Shown here: in pieces, positions 60,266 to 64,000 of the stretch
How positions within the stretch are numbered: the stretch's first letter is position 1
Layout: every line of letters begins with the position of its first letter
Assembly: GCA_038087015.1 (NCBI GenBank)
Contig: JASBNA010000006.1
Span: 1 to 64,000 of the forward strand
From: Cerrena zonata
Taxonomy: Eukaryota; Basidiomycota; Agaricomycetes; Polyporales; Cerrenaceae
Direction of reading: 5' to 3'
DNA: 64,000 nucleotides
Program-made: the position numbers and the translations under genes
The notes under the pieces: model-generated
The model's database searches: none
What the model was told of the DNA's origin: nothing
The model's input: the letters and a program-made list of their open reading frames with translations, nothing else

Positions 60266-61258
60266 CTAGCTGACGTGTTGGGTGATAGTCCAGTTTCGAA
60301 TCCATATACAATGACGACGTCCTATCCCCTCCCATCCCTCCAAAGACTTGGTCAGTCTCACGCTCGCCTCGTTGTCATCATGTATGGCGTTATATTCCCA
60401 CCTAGCACGTGGATAAATACTCTTCTCCTCCAGGTCTTCTGTCGCAAACATTTCTTCCATTTTCCTCCTCAGCGCGATATTGCACATTCTACCCAAACCC
60501 TTCCTCCTCATGTCAGGCTCGACATACAACATCCCGGTCGACCCATCTGAAAGTATGCCACTCCAAGCCACTGGTGCTCGATTGTCTCCATCCTTCCTCC
60601 TGATGCAAACGGAATAATGTATCCGCGCCTTGACGGATTCACGAGATCGAGGGAAATGAACGAGTCGTTCTTGAACAAAGTTGACATCCGATTCGTCCAA
60701 CTCGGAAACTTCCCATTCGTGGTCGAAGGACGTGTTCCAGGGTGTTCGGGGTGGATTTTCTCGGGGAGGACATGCAAAGACAAGGTAAGGGTAATCATAT
60801 GTAATGTAGGACGAAAGGCAAGTGATCCATCTGTCAGGGAAGTACCCAAATTCAATAACGCCAGCAGGCTTGGGGGTAGCTCCATTGGCCCATGCCTCAG
60901 GTGGTGCGCCGTGCTCCTTGTCTGAAAGCAAGCAGCCTATGGTCCTGAAAACGTGGGTGTCTTCAGTCTTAGGATCCCCCGTCGGTATTGTTTCCGCTGA
61001 ACAGAAGAAACGAAAGCGATGGTCGTTCAATGACGAATGACAGATAACTGAATAGATTGGTGGTAAGGTGTGGTTCAAGGAATCGGTGGTGGTAGTGATG
61101 GGTGAGAATGTGGTCCAGATGGTAAGTGCACTGTCTTCGATGTCCCCGCTGAACAGGCAGCCCAAGACGGGTAGGCTTTGTGGGATGTGAGGTCGTAGAA
61201 TCCCAGCTATCGCATCGATAGTATCTTTCGATGTGATGTCCACTTTATAGAGAGACAT
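60266..61258 (-). CDS. GNAT-type (FR47/GLYAT-like) acetyltransferase, copy 2
   Basis: This single-exon gene has 330 residues from MSLYKVDITSKDTIDAIAGI. It is clearly paralogous along the whole length to the gene at 47,557-48,540: SLPVLGCLFSGDIEDSALTI, WEVSELDESDVNFVQERLVH, and GMLYVEPDMRRKGLGRMCNI all have counterparts. It has a longer C-terminus (NWTITQHVS). The start at 61258 was chosen because it aligns with copy 1; an in-frame ATG at 61294 would add 12 residues. The two copies are in inverted orientation about 12 kb apart, with DUF6532, Plavaka and GUA1 between them. Confidence 0.78.
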   Translation of the reverse strand: MSLYKVDITSKDTIDAIAGILRPHIPQSLPVLGCLFSGDIEDSALTIWTTFSPITTTTDSLNHTLPPIYSVICHSSLNDHRFRFFCSAETIPTGDPKTEDTHVFRTIGCLLSDKEHGAPPEAWANGATPKPAGVIEFGYFPDRWITCLSSYITYDYPYLVFACPPRENPPRTPWNTSFDHEWEVSELDESDVNFVQERLVHFPRSRESVKARIHYSVCIRRKDGDNRAPVAWSGILSDGSTGMLYVEPDMRRKGLGRMCNIALRRKMEEMFATEDLEEKSIYPRARWEYNAIHDDNEASVRLTKSLEGWEGIGRRHCIWIRNWTITQHVS

Positions 61259-62088
61259 GGTAAGCACCCCGCTGATCAGAGACTCTTCGTTCAAAGTCTT
61301 ACAAAATTTATACGTCCCCCAGGAGTATTTAAGTCAGATACCCTGCATAAATATGGCTAAGATACTGCCATTCAACAAAAAATGGACTTAGCACGCAAGC
61401 GAGGAACGTCAAAGTTCATCGGGTAAGGAACACGGTAAATGCTAATGTTTATGTATCCTTATATTTTCTAGGAGACTCAGAGCCGATAATCAATGCCAAT
61501 CAACGGCTTTAGGAACGTGTTGTGAGCTGATTGACGTAACCAAAGACCTGCAACTGACACTCTTATCATTTAGTTCCCAATGTTGTCGGCCCAAGAACGT
61601 CTTCTATCTGCTATCCAGAACTCGAGTTTTCGATCTTTAACAAAATAGTCAATTGCACAGAAGAATTTAGGTTTCTTGAATCCATCTGTCACATTTTGCC
61701 ATGCGAGGCCGAACCTGATAGGATGATCCTCTGAATCAGATCGAGGAAGCACTCGAAGACCGATCGTTCATACATCCTGTCAGGGAACTGGAACCGTAAC
61801 TTGCTGTCCGGATTCTGACTCTACCGAACCCAGCGGACATTTTCTATGAAGTGCAGATTCTCCTTTATCAATATTAGGACGTTAACCAAATGTTGGAGCG
61901 TAGTTTTTTCCCTTCGGACACGTTCATGCCATGTCTGGTCCCCCATCGAGCCGTGATGAAAAATCTCACCGACCGTCAAAATGTATCGCACCAAATGTGT
62001 AACTAATCGTATCAAAGTATGATATGATCGAAGATAGGTCCCTATATTTTCAAGACGAAATTTGCTACTGTAGATATCCGATTGGTAC

Positions 62089-62954
62089 TCAGGAAGCCCG
62101 AGCAATGACCAGAAACTCGTGGCCATCCAACAGACTTCCTAAAGGCCATTTCCCATGCTTAGATATGACGTCACCAAGAACAGATAACGGCTCTGCATGA
62201 TCAACGTAAAAGTTCGTGAAGATAGTCGAGACCGCCCCACTGGCATCCTTCGGATCGAAAAGGGACCCTCGTAGCTGACCCGTTTTGAGGTAGTCGACAG
62301 TCGCACTTGCAAGTACTGTAGGTCCTTGGTTACGGATGAAATCGAGGTCCAGAGCCTCTGTAAAATCATACAGGAGCCGGTATCACTTAAACCAAAGAAG
62401 ACTTACTGGTTCGTTTGAGGAGTGAAAGGCACGCGGCGGGGTGGGAAGACGCAATGCCAAACAGATCAACTTCCCCAAAATTCTCCCCAGGCAAAGTTTG
62501 TATAAGGGCAGTGGCGACACCCTTTTGTCGGTGAGATTGTTCCACGACGAGTTGTGTTACCCAACATATAAGAGATCCACCTACTGAAGATTATTATCTG
62601 AAGAAAACCCTGGGGATATCAGGCTTGCCATCTGTCTGCCACACTACCGCAAAAGCATGTCCGATCAAAACGCCATCCAGTGTGCAAACAGCAAGAACAG
62701 TGTGTTCAGCATCACTGATACATTGTTGGCGAAGCTTTCCGGCATTCATCATGACACGTTTCCCTGCAAAAGCCGGTCTACAACACGAAGAGTACCTTAC
62801 TGAGCGGGACACCCTTACCAGGTTTTAAAGGTTTTGGAGCATCAGGAGCCCATATACCGTAGTTCTTTGAGAACAGAGATGCACATTCTGCTAGTATTTT
62901 GTCATCAATTTGGTCCTTGGTCAATGTGCGGTAGATATACGAAGCAGCTGCCAT
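62089..62954 (-). CDS. GNAT N-acetyltransferase domain protein
   Basis: It starts MAAASYIYRTLTKDQIDDKI at 62954. The GNAT core is visible as ISDAEHTVLAVCTLDGVLIG and HAFAVVWQTDGKPDIPR, then across an intron GWITQLVVEQSHRQKGVATA, where QxxGxA is the acetyl-CoA loop. The C-terminal exon continues DFIRNQGPTVLASATVDYLK and ends HEFLVIARAS at 62089. Introns lie near 62,823-62,835 (short linker uncertain), 62,583-62,594 and 62,365-62,410. The family is common in basidiomycetes, with no known substrate. It is not closely related to the two FR47-like copies. Confidence 0.68.
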
Positions 62955-64000
62955 GGTGGTCTCAGCTAAGAAACGTCAGGGATTTGACGCCTCGCTAATA
63001 GCCTGGGACTCCCACCAGTAGGCTGAAACCATGGCTCTTACGTGACAACCACCTGCTTATTTGTTTTCCTAATGCTTTACTGACTTAGCCTCTACAATCC
63101 AACTCACTCAAGCCTGTAGGCCTCATTTAAGAGCACGGCAGTAATCAATTGAGTCTTATTTAGAATCGGGCTACATTAATGCCTCGGAAACACCGGATCA
63201 AACTGCTAGAGGGGTCACGTCTTCATCTCAACCAAGCTCGCTCGCTGTTTCGTCGCAAACCCTAGGCCTGTTAGTATCCGGTACCTATTTTGAATTAGGA
63301 AGGTTAATCATTCAATTTCGGTCATTCAATTCGAATTCTCACAAGTCGCCGGCGATTTATTCTCTTTTATTCTGCGCAGAGTCTTCATACATCTATCAAA
63401 ATGGGAGCTTATCAAACCTCGTGTTCCAACAATTACTCCCTTATCCTCCCTTATCTTAGGGCTCAGACATTTCTCCCTGCCGACATGGAGAAACTGTTCA
63501 GCCACTACACCCAAAGAAATGGGGGAAGACGTAACCATTGCAGATGGCGAGGTGTCCTTACTGTAGCATCAGTTACAGCGAACCATTGGAGGATTGGTAT
63601 TGTTTCACCTACGCCACAAACTCCTAGTATGCCTGATAGGTCTTCCTAATGTTCACCGTCACAATATTCTGCTGCAAATCCGACTCATTCGGCAAAGCTT
63701 CGGCGGATTTGATGTATCTCTCGCATAATCCCTGCAGCTGTTTGCGGCCACCATCGGCCGCAGCTCTAAGTCATCATCTCCGACAGCCACAAATAACTTA
63801 CTGGGGCTGGTGGTTCAATTTCACTTGTTCGTATAGAACATTTCCAGATATTCATTGACTTTCTTGCCGAATGGTAGTTGGTGCAATCCACTGATACCGA
63901 CAGTTTTCGTCTGTTATCGGAATATGCTTAATAGCAGTAACTAGATCCTACTGTTCTAGCCTGGTCAAACCAATGAGTGTTTTCGCCAGGAGATCTCTCT
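62955..64000. other. Right-end region, no supported gene
   Basis: A plus-strand frame beginning MGAYQTSCSNNYSLILPY at about 63,401 is open for 82 codons, but it lacks recognisable motifs and splice partners. Any gene here would continue past the window. Confidence 0.35.

Noticed and set aside
63401..63649. 82-codon frame near the right edge
   Set aside because: It has no motif, no splice continuation and no neighbour that supports it.

Overview
The window is nuclear DNA of a mushroom-type basidiomycete (Agaricomycetes). Protein genes are broken by many short introns of about 50-60 bp with GT..AG ends. Several families are typical of that group: Kyakuja-Dileera-Zisupton (KDZ) and Plavaka transposases, a fungal TET/JBP dioxygenase, expanded P-loop GTPases, an ankyrin/SEC-C/MYND protein and a DUF6532-like protein. 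All exon models were made by hand from splice signals and reading frame, so small boundary errors are possible.

Region 1 (1 to about 15,790) is best read as one large KDZ-class DNA transposon, or most of one. From left to right it holds a partial array of 54-bp-spaced repeats (1-230), an unknown plus-strand gene (about 950-4246), a convergent unknown minus-strand gene (4433-7512), a TET/JBP-type 2-oxoglutarate/Fe(II) dioxygenase gene (7761-9130), the KDZ transposase with its CxC2-like cysteine cluster (9203-12884), a small four-exon gene (13011-13795), and an array of about 30 monomers of 54 bp (13,978-15,790). The centre of that array is a 217-bp four-monomer higher-order repeat, and each monomer carries a dyad-symmetric core. 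The palindromic motif CATCCGGATG and its half-sites are scattered through the whole region. The transposase could move the element and the dioxygenase could act on methylated DNA, but this role is inference.

Region 2 (about 15,800-49,990) is mostly single-copy host genes: a Whi5-type G1/S regulator, a SUR7/PalI-type membrane protein, a divergent pair of AIG1/septin-like GTPases with a third paralogue at 45.5 kb, the RAI1/DXO decapping nuclease, a cytochrome b5 domain protein, an intron-containing tRNA-Val, a PrpF-like isomerase divergent from a peroxisomal enoyl-CoA hydratase, the mitochondrial Lon protease, an ankyrin/SEC-C/MYND protein, a GNAT protein and a BTB protein. Two proteins (28.9-31.5 kb and 35.3-37.6 kb) share a C-terminal domain that resembles PINIT/ZMIZ but has no SP-RING.

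Region 3 (about 51.7-63 kb) has a DUF6532-like gene, an apparently intact Plavaka transposase inserted head-to-head with it, GMP synthase (GUA1), a second copy of the GNAT gene in inverted orientation, and another GNAT gene. Two genes (enoyl-CoA hydratase and the ankyrin/MYND gene) each show one single-base frameshift, which is either an assembly error or a real lesion. The right-hand 1 kb and several intergenic stretches show nothing that can be supported.
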